The notes under the pieces: model-generated
The model's database searches: none
What the model saw: only the letters and a program-made list of their open reading frames with translations
Told to the model about the DNA's origin: nothing
Made by a program: the position numbers and the translations under genes
Origin: Salinarimonas sp.
Lineage (GTDB): Bacteria > Pseudomonadota > Alphaproteobacteria > Rhizobiales > Beijerinckiaceae
Direction: 5' to 3'
Assembly: GCF_040111675.1 (NCBI RefSeq)
Contig: NZ_CP157794.1
Coordinates: 730,001 to 794,000 of the forward strand
DNA length: 64,000 bases
In this document: positions 10,930 through 19,418 of the stretch, one piece after another
Numbering within the stretch: the first letter of the stretch is position 1
Layout: every line of letters begins with the position of its first letter

Positions 10930-11637
10930 TCAGCGCGCGCCCGAACCGTCGTTTTCGGCCCCCGGCGGGGCGTCGTCGTCCGCGGCGGCGCGCGCGGGCG
11001 TCTCGGCGAGGAGGCGCGAGACGAGCTGCGCCTGGCGGCGCGCGCCGGTCTTCTCGAAGACGTGCTTGAGATGCGTGCGCGCGGTCGCGTGCGAGATGCC
11101 GGCGCGGCGCGCATAGGCGCCGATCCCCTCGCCGCGCAGCATCTCCCGGGCGCAGCACGCTTCCGCGGGCGTCAGCCCGAACCGCAGCTGCAGGTCGGCG
11201 AGGGACGGCGACGCGTCCCGGAGCTCGGGCAGGAACAGGGCGGCGACGGGGCCGCACCCGTCGGGGTCGCTCGCACGCGCCAGCGGGACGAGGCGGGCGA
11301 GCAGCGGATCGTCGTCGCCCTCCGCGGCGATCAGGACGCTGCGCCGACGCGGTCCGCCGGCGACGGCGTGGCGCAGGTCGGCCGTCGCTTTCGGCGAGCC
11401 GGCGCGCAGCTTGCCGTCGGCGGCGCAGACGAGCCGCCGCGCGTCGAGGATGCGACGCGCCGGCGCCGTCGCGAACAGGACGCGCGCCTGGCGATCGAGC
11501 AGGACGATCCCCGTCTCCAGATGCGCGAGGGCGTGGACGAGGGCGTCCTCCACGCGGCCTCCCTGGGCGCGCAGGCTCGGGCGCGGCGCCGGGGCCGCGG
11601 CGGGACGCGTCTCGTGGTGATGAAGGACGAGGTTCAT
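10930..11637 (-). CDS. LuxR-type helix-turn-helix regulator
   Basis: A 235-residue protein with a C-terminal LuxR-type HTH: FGLTPAEACCAREMLRGEGIG followed by ARRAGISHATARTHLKHVFEKTGARRQAQLV. The N-terminal half (LETGIVLLDRQARVLFATAPARRIL) looks like a PAS-type sensor without a REC phosphoacceptor, so it probably responds to a ligand rather than to a kinase. The start at 11637 has GGGAGA about 6 bases upstream. It ends in a Pro/Ala/Asp-rich tail. Encoded between the SARP gene and the DUF2269 gene on the same strand; target unknown. Confidence 0.8.
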   Translation of the reverse strand: MNLVLHHHETRPAAAPAPRPSLRAQGGRVEDALVHALAHLETGIVLLDRQARVLFATAPARRILDARRLVCAADGKLRAGSPKATADLRHAVAGGPRRRSVLIAAEGDDDPLLARLVPLARASDPDGCGPVAALFLPELRDASPSLADLQLRFGLTPAEACCAREMLRGEGIGAYARRAGISHATARTHLKHVFEKTGARRQAQLVSRLLAETPARAAADDDAPPGAENDGSGAR

Positions 11638-11731
11638 GTCGGTCTCCCGGTCTCGCGTTCGGATGCGCGATCGGTACACCGGCCCCGTGATCGACCCGTG
11701 AGGGGCCCGTCAGCGCAGCGCCGCGGCCCCG

Positions 11732-12238
11732 TCAGCCCGCACGCTTCGTCGCCGTCGCCTCCCCGGAGCCGAGACGCAGCAGCCGCGGACGCCAGACCCC
11801 GAGCACCACGTTGGCCACGGCGATCGCCGCGACCACCGCGAGCGTGCCCCATTCCAGCGTGACCAGCTCGGCGAGGGCGCCGGGCGGCGCCTCGCCCCGC
11901 GCGATCCGTTCGGAGACGGTCGCCGCGTGGTCCGCCTTGGCGCTCACGATGGTGAGGGTGCCCTTGAACATGAGGATCCCGAGCAGCGCCTTGATCCAGA
12001 CCCAGCCGAGGTCGAGAAACGGGCGGTGCACGATCATCGACACGAGGCCCGAGACGAGCGCCACCGCCAGCGAGGGCAGGAGGACGTAGTCGCTGATGAC
12101 CGTGATCGACCGCCTCAGGTCGGCATAGGCCGCGGGCGTCTCCTGCGGCGCCGCCAGGAGCAGGATCGCATAGCAGGCGAGCCCGCCGAGCAGCCCCCCG
12201 GCGGCGAGCGAGTGCAGGATCTTCACGGCCTTGCGCAT
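11732..12238 (-). CDS. DUF2269-like integral membrane protein
   Basis: A 168-residue protein with about four membrane segments: ILHSLAAGGLLGGLACYAIL, YVLLPSLAVALVSGLVSMIV, LGWVWIKALLGILMFKGTL and LAVVAAIAVANVVLGVW. Layout and length resemble the DUF2269/YqjF-like family of unknown function. ATG 12238 is supported by GGAGAGG upstream. Divergent from the TetR gene 298 bases away and possibly controlled by the same operators. Confidence 0.65.
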   Translation of the reverse strand: MRKAVKILHSLAAGGLLGGLACYAILLLAAPQETPAAYADLRRSITVISDYVLLPSLAVALVSGLVSMIVHRPFLDLGWVWIKALLGILMFKGTLTIVSAKADHAATVSERIARGEAPPGALAELVTLEWGTLAVVAAIAVANVVLGVWRPRLLRLGSGEATATKRAG

Positions 12239-12400
12239 GGGACACCTCTCCGGCGGCGCAGCCCATTCGTTGTAGGGCGACCCGCGCCGCGGTGAAGGGG
12301 CGCCGACGATCCGCGGGTGGCTCTCTATTTTCCGCACCGCAGCAATTTCTTTCCCAAATCGCGGGGCGCCCCCTTGACTCCGGGGCGGCTCTGCAGCAGA

Positions 12401-12439
12401 TGAATGAGCGTTCACTCAGTGTGAATGAGCGTTCATTCA
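12401..12439. promoter_or_regulatory. Tandem palindromic operators upstream of tetR
   Basis: Two 18-bp near-palindromes, TGAATGAGCGTTCACTCA at 12401-12418 and TGAATGAGCGTTCATTCA at 12422-12439, are 21 bp apart centre to centre (two helical turns). They lie about 100 bases before the TetR-family start. A TTGACT -35-like hexamer sits at 12374-12379, so bound protein would cover the promoter region. Typical of TetR-type autoregulation; binding itself is inferred. Confidence 0.75.
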
Positions 12440-12536
12440 GGCTCTGCGTCGTCGCGGTCTACCGTGAACGCTCCCGCGCGGCGTCCCGTCCGTCGCGCCA
12501 CCCGTCGCGTATGCCGATCCGGAAAGGAACCCGTCC

Positions 12537-13226
12537 GTGGACGATCAGGCGCTGACCCAGCACGAGCCCGTTCAGGCGCAGGACAAGCGCGCCGCGATCC
12601 TCAACGCGGCCGAGACCTGCTTCGCGCGCAGCGGCTTCCACCGCACGACGATGCAGGACATCGCGGCGGAGGCCGGGATGTCCGTGGGCAATCTCTACCG
12701 CTATTTCGCCAACAAGGACGCGGTCATCGTCGGGCTCGGCGAGCGGGATCGGGCCGAGGTGGCGCGGGACTTCGCCCGCCTGGACGAGGCCGAGGACTTC
12801 CTCGCCGCCTTCCGCGCCGTCGGCGAGAAGCACCTGCGCGACGCGCCCGCCACGCGCACCGCCATCTGCCTCGAGATCTGGGCGGAGGCGACGCGCAACG
12901 CGACCTTCGCCGAGCTCACCCGCGCCTTCGAGACCGAGGTCACCGGACGCCTGGAGCGCGCCTTCGCCGCCGCCCAGGCGCGCGGCGCGATCAAGGCGAA
13001 GGCCGATCCGCGGGCGCTCGCCATCACCATCGGCACGCTGGCCGACGGGCTCTACGTGCGTCGCGGCGTCTCCCACGCCTTCGATGCGGAGGCCGAGATC
13101 GACCGCATCCTGGCGCTCGTCGGCGCCATCCTGAACGGCGCCATCGATTGCGTCATCGCGCCGTCCTCCGGCGCCGCCCCTTGCCATTCCGACGCCGCGG
13201 CGGATGCGCCCGGCGACGCTTCCTGA
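12537..13226 (+). CDS. TetR-family transcriptional regulator of RND efflux
   Basis: A 229-residue repressor. The N-terminal TetR HTH spans about residues 18-64 (RAAILNAAETCFARSGFHRTT, then AAEAGMSVGNLYRYFANKDA). The C-terminal ligand-binding half contains two cysteines. The GTG start is supported by AAAGGAA 7 bases upstream. It begins a plus-strand run with the membrane fusion protein (11-base gap) and RND pump, so it probably represses this operon through the operators at 12401-12439. Confidence 0.9.
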   Translation: MDDQALTQHEPVQAQDKRAAILNAAETCFARSGFHRTTMQDIAAEAGMSVGNLYRYFANKDAVIVGLGERDRAEVARDFARLDEAEDFLAAFRAVGEKHLRDAPATRTAICLEIWAEATRNATFAELTRAFETEVTGRLERAFAAAQARGAIKAKADPRALAITIGTLADGLYVRRGVSHAFDAEAEIDRILALVGAILNGAIDCVIAPSSGAAPCHSDAAADAPGDAS

Positions 13227-13237
13227 GGTCTTTCCCC

Positions 13238-14344
13238 ATGATCGCCTCGCGCATCGCATCGGTCGCCATCGTCATCGGCGCCGTCGCCTGGGTCGCCTCC
13301 GGCCAGGAGGTGATCACCAGGATCCTCGGCGAGCCCACCGCCGCCGTCGCCGCCGCACCGGAGCCCGCCCCCGCCGTCTCGGCGGAGGAGAACCTGTTCT
13401 CGGTCGCCGTCCAGCGCGTCTCGGTGGAGGACCACGCCCGCGCCATCACGCTCTCGGGCTTCACCCGCGCCGACCGGCGCGCCGACGCGGTCACCCGCGC
13501 CCAGGGCGTCGTCGTCGAGCTGCCCGTGCGCCGCGGCGACCGGGTGGAGAACGGCGACGTGATCGCCGTCCTTTCCGACGAGGCGCGCGAGAGCAACGTC
13601 CTGCAGGCCCGCGCGCGGCTGGAGCAGCGCGAGGCCGAGTACGAGGCCAAGAGCCGGCTGATCGAGAACGGCACCCTGCCGGTGCTGGACCGGGTGGAGC
13701 TCGAGGCGAACCTCAAGGCCGCCGAGGCGGCGCTCGCGCAGGCGCAGGCCGAGCGCGACCGCGGCGTGGTGCGCGCGCCGATCGCGGGCATCGTCGACGC
13801 GGTTCCGGCCGAGCTCGGCCAGGCGCTGCAGGTCGGCGACCCGATCGCCGAGATCATCGCCCTCGATCCGATGCTCGTCGTCGTCGAGGTCGCCGAGCGT
13901 CAGCTCGGCGGCGTCGCGGTCGGCGACCCGGCCACCGTGCGGCTCGTCACCGGCCAGACCGCCGAGGGCGCGGTGCGCTTCGTCTCGAACCGCGCGAGCG
14001 AAGGCACGCGCACCTACCGGGTCGAGATCGGCATCGACAACGACGACGGCGCCATCGCCGACGGCGTCACGGCCGAGGCGACGCTGCGGCTCGCGGCGGT
14101 GCCCTCCGCCCGCATCCCGCGCTCGGCGCTGACCTTCTCGAGCGAGGGCGCGCTCGGCGTGCGCCTCGTCGACGAGGAGGACCGGGTCGGCTTCGCGCCG
14201 GTCACGCTGGTCGAGGACGGGCGCGAGACGATCTGGGTCGCGGGCCTTTCGGACGGGGCACGGATCATCGTCCAGGGCCAGGATTTCGTGGTGGAGGGCC
14301 AGCGGGTCGCGCCGGTCCCCTTCGCCGTCGCCGCGCGCCGCTGA
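13238..14344 (+). CDS. RND efflux membrane fusion protein (HlyD/AcrA family)
   Basis: A 368-residue periplasmic adaptor linking the inner-membrane pump to an outer-membrane channel. A single N-terminal hydrophobic anchor (residues 5-24) is followed by an Ala/Pro-rich linker. The biotinyl-lipoyl halves are visible as GVVVELPVRRGDRVENGDVIAVL and VVRAPIAGIVDAVPAELGQAL, flanking a coiled-coil hairpin (about 122-180). The beta-barrel domain follows. Start at 13238, 11 bases after the TetR stop. The RND pump gene starts 52 bases downstream. No outer-membrane factor gene is nearby. Confidence 0.9.
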   Translation: MIASRIASVAIVIGAVAWVASGQEVITRILGEPTAAVAAAPEPAPAVSAEENLFSVAVQRVSVEDHARAITLSGFTRADRRADAVTRAQGVVVELPVRRGDRVENGDVIAVLSDEARESNVLQARARLEQREAEYEAKSRLIENGTLPVLDRVELEANLKAAEAALAQAQAERDRGVVRAPIAGIVDAVPAELGQALQVGDPIAEIIALDPMLVVVEVAERQLGGVAVGDPATVRLVTGQTAEGAVRFVSNRASEGTRTYRVEIGIDNDDGAIADGVTAEATLRLAAVPSARIPRSALTFSSEGALGVRLVDEEDRVGFAPVTLVEDGRETIWVAGLSDGARIIVQGQDFVVEGQRVAPVPFAVAARR

Positions 14345-14396
14345 GCGCGCGCCTCGACGCCAACGCTTTCACGGGAGCCCGGCCGCGCGCCGGGGC

Positions 14397-17300
14397 ATGA
14401 TGATGGGCCGCATCGTCGACTACGCCATCTCGCACGCGCGCCTGACGCTGTCCGTGCTCGTCTTCCTGCTTCTGGCCGGCTTCATGGCCTACCAGAGCAT
14501 CCCCAAGGAAGCCGAGCCGGACGTGCAGGTCCCGCTCGTCTATGTCGGGCTCCACCTCAACGGCATCTCGCCGGAGGATTCCGAGCGGCTGCTGCTGCGG
14601 CCCATGGAGACGGAGCTGAAGTCCGTCGAGAGCGTCAAGGAGATGCGCTCGGCCGCCTACGAGGGCGGCGGCTTCGTGCTGCTCGAGTTCGAGGCGGGCT
14701 TCGACGGCGACGCGGCGCTCGCCGACGTGCGCGCCAAGGTCGACACCGCCCGCTCGCAGCTGCCGCGGGACGCCGACGAGCCGACGGTGGAGGAGGTCAA
14801 CCTCTCGCTCTTCCCCGTCCTCGTCGTGGCGCTCGGCGGCGACCTGCCGGAGCGCACGCTCCTGCGGCTCGCCCGCGACGCGGAGACCGCGATCGAGCAG
14901 GTGCCCGGCGTGCTCTCGGCGGAGATGAAGGGCGCGCGCGACGAGGTCGTCGAGATCATCGCCGAGCCGATGCTGCTGCGCTCCTACGGGCTCGACCTCA
15001 CCGACGTGATCAACGCCTTCAACGCCGGCAACAGCCTCGTCGCCGCGGGCGCGATCGAGGGCGAGAGCGGGCGTTTCGCGGTGAAGGTGCCCGCGCTGAT
15101 CGAGACGGCGCAGGACATCCTCGACTTCCCCATCGCCGCCTCCGGAGACGCGGTGGTGCGCCTCGGCGACGTCGCGGAAGTGCGCCCGACCTTCAAGGAC
15201 GCGGACTCGATCACCCGCATCAACGGCAAGCCGGCCATCGTGCTGGAAGTCTCGAAGCGCACCGGCGCCAACCTGATCGAGACCGTCGACGCCGTGAAGG
15301 AGACCGTGCTGGCGCTCCAGGCCGCGTGGCCGGCCACGGTCGATGTGACCTTCACGCAGGACAAGTCCGGCGACATCCGCACCATGCTGCACGAGCTGCA
15401 GAACTCGGTCGCGACCGCGGTGCTGCTGGTGGCCGTGATCATGCTCTACTCGCTCGGTGCGCGCGCCTCGCTGTTCATCGGCATCGCCATCCCGGGCGCG
15501 TTCCTGGCGGGCATCCTCGGGCTCTATCTCGCCGGGCTCACCGTCAACATCGTCGTCCTGTTCTCGCTCATCCTCGCGGTCGGCATGCTCGTCGACGACG
15601 CCATCATCGTCTCCGAATTCGCCGAGCGGCGCATGGCGGAGGGCATGCCGGCGCCGCAGGCCTACGCGCTCGCGGCCAAGCGCATGGCCGGGCCGGTGAC
15701 GGCGGCCACCGCGACGCGCATCGCCGCCTTCTCGCCGCTGCTGTTCTGGCCGGGCATCGTCGGCGAGTTCATGATGTACATGCCGATCACGCTGATCGCG
15801 ACGCTCTCGGCCTCGCTCGTGATCGCGCTGATCTTCACGCCGACGCTCGGCGCGCTGCTCGCCAAGCCCCCGAAGGAGATCCACGAGGAGGGCATGCTCC
15901 CGCAGCGCGGGGCCTACATGCGCCTGATCCGCGTGGTGACCCGCCATCCCCTCGTCACCATCGTGCTGACGATCGCGCTCCTCGTCTCGGTGGTGCAGAC
16001 CTACGGGCGCTACGGCAACGGCGTCGAGTTCTTCCCCGAGGTCGAGCCCGAGTTCGCCCTCGTCCAGGTGCGGGCGCGCGGCAACATGTCGATCGCCGAG
16101 AAGGACGGGCTCGTGCGCACCGTCGAGCAGCGGCTGCTCGGCATGGAGGAGCTCGAGACGGTCTACGCCCGCGTCGGCGGCGGCGATCGCGGCTCGCAGG
16201 AGGTGACCGAGGACACGATCGGCACGATCCAGTTCGAGCTCGTCGACTGGCGCGAGCGCCGCTCGGCCTCCGAGATCATGGCCGACATCCGCCTGCGCAC
16301 GGCGGACATCCCGGGCGCGCTCATCGAGGTGACGAAGCCGCCGGCGGGCCCGCCCACGGGCAAGCCCGTCACGATCGAGATCGGCGCGCTCGATCCCGAC
16401 GCCCTCTACCCGGCCGCCGAGCGCGTCGCCGAGATGCTGCGCGCCGTCCCGGACGTGCGGGACGTCGACGACGGCCTGCCGCTGCCCGGCGTCGACTGGA
16501 CGCTCGAGGTCGACAAGGCCGAGGCCGCCCGCTACGGCGCCAACGCCATCACGGTGGGCAACATGGTCCAGCTCGTGACGAACGGGCTCAAGGTCACGGA
16601 GTACCGTCCCAGCAACACCGACACGTCGGTGGACATCCTGGTGCGCTTCCCGCCCGACCGGCGCGACCTGAACCAGCTCGACGAGCTGCGGGTGGAGACG
16701 CCCGCGGGCTCGGTGCCGATCGCGAACTTCGTCACCCGCGAGCCGGCGCCGCGCGTGGGCCTGATCAACCGCGTCGACGGCCGCCGCGTGGTCACGGTGA
16801 CGGCGAACGTCGCAGAGGGCGTGCAGTCCGCCGCCGTGCAGCAGGCGGTGATGGGCGAGCTCGCCGCGATGGATCTCGGGCCGGGCATCACCTGGCGGAT
16901 GAAGGGCGAGGACGAGGAGCGCGAGAAGGCCGGCGCCTTCCTCACCCAGGCCTTCGGCGCGGCTTTGTTCCTGATTTTCGCGATCCTGCTCGCGCAGTTC
17001 AACAAGTTCTCGAGCGTGCTGATCACCCTCTCGGCCGTGGTGATGTCGACCATCGGCGTCCTGATCGGCCTGATGGTGATGGGCCAGGCCTTCGGCGTGG
17101 TGATGACCGGCATCGGCATCATCGCCAATGCGGGCGTGATCGTGAACAACAACATCGTGCTCATCGACACCTACGACCGCCTGCGGCGGGAGGGGGTGGC
17201 GGCGCGCGAGGCGATCCTGCGCACCTGCAACGAGCGCGCCCGCCCGGTGATGCTCACCGCCGTCACCGCCGTTCTCGGCGTGCTCGGCATCGCCTTCGGC

Positions 17301-17549
17301 GTGAACATCGACCTCGTCAACCGCGGCATCGACGTCGGCGCGCCCTCGACGCAATGGTGGGTCCACCTCTCGACCGCCATCGTCTTCGGCCTGTCCTTCG
17401 CGACGCTGCTCACGCTGATCGTCACCCCCGCCATGCTGATGACGCTCGCCGACCTCGCCGCCTGGCGCGACCGCCGGCGGGAGCGGCGCGCCGAGCGCAG
17501 GGCCGCGCGGATGGCGGCGAAGGAGGCGGCGGCGATGCCGGCTGAGTGA
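14397..17549 (+). CDS. RND efflux permease (AcrB superfamily)
   Basis: A 1050-residue proton-driven inner-membrane pump with the expected topology: a first helix (LTLSVLVFLLLAGFMAYQSI), a periplasmic loop, six helices, a second loop and five more helices. The VDD proton-relay pair is present (GMLVDDAIIVSEF, near residue 400). In the second half the usual relay Lys motif (AKNAI in AcrB) reads VNNNIVLID, so that Lys is absent. Start is ambiguous among three consecutive ATG codons (14397-14405). Together with the preceding fusion protein it forms a drug or lipid efflux system under TetR control. Confidence 0.92.
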   Translation: MMMGRIVDYAISHARLTLSVLVFLLLAGFMAYQSIPKEAEPDVQVPLVYVGLHLNGISPEDSERLLLRPMETELKSVESVKEMRSAAYEGGGFVLLEFEAGFDGDAALADVRAKVDTARSQLPRDADEPTVEEVNLSLFPVLVVALGGDLPERTLLRLARDAETAIEQVPGVLSAEMKGARDEVVEIIAEPMLLRSYGLDLTDVINAFNAGNSLVAAGAIEGESGRFAVKVPALIETAQDILDFPIAASGDAVVRLGDVAEVRPTFKDADSITRINGKPAIVLEVSKRTGANLIETVDAVKETVLALQAAWPATVDVTFTQDKSGDIRTMLHELQNSVATAVLLVAVIMLYSLGARASLFIGIAIPGAFLAGILGLYLAGLTVNIVVLFSLILAVGMLVDDAIIVSEFAERRMAEGMPAPQAYALAAKRMAGPVTAATATRIAAFSPLLFWPGIVGEFMMYMPITLIATLSASLVIALIFTPTLGALLAKPPKEIHEEGMLPQRGAYMRLIRVVTRHPLVTIVLTIALLVSVVQTYGRYGNGVEFFPEVEPEFALVQVRARGNMSIAEKDGLVRTVEQRLLGMEELETVYARVGGGDRGSQEVTEDTIGTIQFELVDWRERRSASEIMADIRLRTADIPGALIEVTKPPAGPPTGKPVTIEIGALDPDALYPAAERVAEMLRAVPDVRDVDDGLPLPGVDWTLEVDKAEAARYGANAITVGNMVQLVTNGLKVTEYRPSNTDTSVDILVRFPPDRRDLNQLDELRVETPAGSVPIANFVTREPAPRVGLINRVDGRRVVTVTANVAEGVQSAAVQQAVMGELAAMDLGPGITWRMKGEDEEREKAGAFLTQAFGAALFLIFAILLAQFNKFSSVLITLSAVVMSTIGVLIGLMVMGQAFGVVMTGIGIIANAGVIVNNNIVLIDTYDRLRREGVAAREAILRTCNERARPVMLTAVTAVLGVLGIAFGVNIDLVNRGIDVGAPSTQWWVHLSTAIVFGLSFATLLTLIVTPAMLMTLADLAAWRDRRRERRAERRAARMAAKEAAAMPAE

Positions 17550-17911
17550 GCGGGCTTCCGGAGCTGGAGAGTCGCCGGCTTTCGTGTCGGTGAGCGACGG
17601 ATGCCGCTAGCCGGCGATCTCCCCTCTCCCTCGCGGCTCCTCGGTGCACACATTTCCTTCAGTCGAGCGTCGGCGACCGCGTGCTCGGGGAGCGGACGAG
17701 CGGCGCTCGTCTTTCCTTCCCCTACAGGGAAGGAGAAAGGCTCGGCGCCCGTCGAGCAGCTCCGCGACGTCGCTCGTCCTCGGCTGCCGGCGGCGCGGAA
17801 CGATGTGTGAAGAGACGAGCCACGACGGGGAGGGGAACGGGCGTCGCGCTCGTGGTCAGGCGCCGCGAACCCCGGAGCGTCGTGACGCCGGAGGTCTTCA
17901 GCGGAGCGGAG
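17550..17911. other. Intergenic region with one hairpin
   Basis: About 360 bases between the convergent RND pump and phosphoribosyltransferase genes. A pyrimidine-rich arm and its purine-rich partner form a hairpin at 17711-17739 (CTTCCC/GGGAAG core, CTACA loop), without a T-tract. Short frames here have no support. It may act as a weak bidirectional terminator or be a dispersed intergenic repeat. Confidence 0.5.
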
Positions 17912-18562
17912 CTACCCCCTCCGCGACAGCGCCTCCACCACCTCCGCGTCCGTCGTCTGGTCGAAGTTCTCGTAATAGAGCCCCACCGCGTGGAAGGGAT
18001 AGGGCGTCGCGAGCGCCACGACCTCGTCGGCCTCCTCGCGCAGGGCCTCCACCGTCTCGATCGGGGCGACCGGGACGGCGAGGATGCGGCGGGCGGCGCC
18101 GGCCTTCTTCAGGGCGCGCAAAGCCGCCTTGGCGGTGGAGCCGGTGGCGACGCCGTCGTCGACGACGATCACCGTCTTGCCGCGCACGTCGAGCGGGGGC
18201 CTGTCGCCGAGATAGGCGCGTCGGCGCCTCTCGATCTCGGCGAGCTCGCGGTTCTTGGTCTCCTCCAGATAGGCCGCGTCGGCGCCGGCCATCCGGGCGG
18301 TGTGCTCGTCGATGACGACCTGCGGGTCGGCGCCGTCGACCACGGCGCCGATGCCGTATTCCGCATGGCCCGGCGCGCCGATCTTGCGCACCATGACGAG
18401 GTCGAGCGGCGCGTCGAGCGCGTCGGCCACCTCGACCGCGACGGGCACGCCGCCGCGGGGCAACGCCAGCACGATCGTGCCCTCGCCCCTGTGCGGAGCG
18501 AGGGTCTTGGAGAGCGCCTGGGCGAGGCGGCGGCCCGCCTCGATGCGGTCCCGGAACATCAT
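17912..18562 (-). CDS. Phosphoribosyltransferase-family protein
   Basis: A 216-residue type I PRTase-like protein. The PRPP-binding motif VIVVDDGVATGSTAKAAL lies at about 125-142, and the N-terminal GTIVLALPRGGVPVAVEVADAL is typical of the PRTase group often found beside dienelactone-hydrolase-like genes. The true substrate is unknown; it may not be a nucleobase. ATG 18562 overlaps the stop of the alpha/beta hydrolase gene in an ATGA, indicating translational coupling. Confidence 0.85.
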   Translation of the reverse strand: MMFRDRIEAGRRLAQALSKTLAPHRGEGTIVLALPRGGVPVAVEVADALDAPLDLVMVRKIGAPGHAEYGIGAVVDGADPQVVIDEHTARMAGADAAYLEETKNRELAEIERRRRAYLGDRPPLDVRGKTVIVVDDGVATGSTAKAALRALKKAGAARRILAVPVAPIETVEALREEADEVVALATPYPFHAVGLYYENFDQTTDAEVVEALSRRG

Positions 18563-19221
18563 CGCGTCACCAGATGCGTCTCGAACCAGCCCTTGGCGAG
18601 GTCGGTCACGCGCTCGAGCGCGCCCTTCTCCTCGAAGAGATGCGTCGCGCCGGGCACGATCTCCATCTTCTTCTCGCAGGTCAGCGCATCGAGCGCGCGC
18701 TGGTTCAGGGGCAGCACCTCGACGTCCTCGCCGCCCACGATCAGCAGCGTCGGCGCGCGGACCTGCTCGAGGGCGATCCCGGCGAGATCCGGCCGCCCGC
18801 CGCGGGAGACCACGGCGCGGACCGCGCCGGGCAGGCGCGTCTCGGCGACGAGCGCCGCGGCCGCCCCCGTCGAGGCGCCGAAGAAGCCGATCGGCGTGTC
18901 TCCGAGGCCGGAATGCGTGCGCACCCAATGCGTCGTGTCGACGAGGCGTTCCGAGAGGAGATTGATGTCGAACACGTTCTCCCGGTTCGCCATCTCGCCC
19001 GAGAGCAGCAGGTCGAACAAGAGCGTGCCGAATCCCGCCCGGCGCAGCTCCTCCGCGACCTGGCGGTTGCGCGGCGACAGCCGGCTCGAGCCCGAGCCGT
19101 GGGCGAAGACGACGAGCCCGCGGCCCGGGGCGGGCAGCGCGAGCTCGCCGGGGAGGTTCATCGGCTCGACATTGATGTCGATGGGCGGCGCGGCCGGGCG
19201 GATGGTCTCGGTGTCGGCCAT
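18559..19221 (-). CDS. Alpha/beta hydrolase (dienelactone-hydrolase-like)
   Basis: A 220-residue soluble hydrolase. The nucleophile elbow is GASTGAAAAL (Ser about 112), the acid is in LLIVGGEDVEVLP and the His in PGATHLFEE. The N-terminal core GLVVFAHGSGSSRLSPRN carries the HG oxyanion motif. The start at 19221 has AGGAGG 7 bases upstream; longer forms read into the promoter region. Coupled by a 4-base overlap to the phosphoribosyltransferase, a pairing seen in several proteobacteria but of unknown role. Confidence 0.85.
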   Translation of the reverse strand: MADTETIRPAAPPIDINVEPMNLPGELALPAPGRGLVVFAHGSGSSRLSPRNRQVAEELRRAGFGTLLFDLLLSGEMANRENVFDINLLSERLVDTTHWVRTHSGLGDTPIGFFGASTGAAAALVAETRLPGAVRAVVSRGGRPDLAGIALEQVRAPTLLIVGGEDVEVLPLNQRALDALTCEKKMEIVPGATHLFEEKGALERVTDLAKGWFETHLVTR

Positions 19222-19418
19222 GGGTCGCCTCCTTTCGTGTATCGGTCTCCCCGGAGAAGTCGCGGAGTGGGCGTGGAGTTTCGTGAGCAAGCACGGCTCG
19301 GCCTTCCGCGCGACAGGGGGCCGCGCGGCGCATATGTCGCGCAACGGCTCTTTCCAGCCTGCGTTGCCGTTCGGTCTCCAGCTTGGCGGCGCGTCCGCCG
19401 CACCCGACGGGAGCATGC

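Noticed and set aside
12501..12540. Alternative upstream starts for the TetR gene in other frames
   Set aside because: Only the GTG at 12537 joins the HTH frame with a ribosome site at the right distance.
14265..17366. Minus-strand open frame of 1033 codons opposite the first RND pump
   Set aside because: Same shadow pattern; no protein family resemblance, and the plus strand encodes a complete pump.
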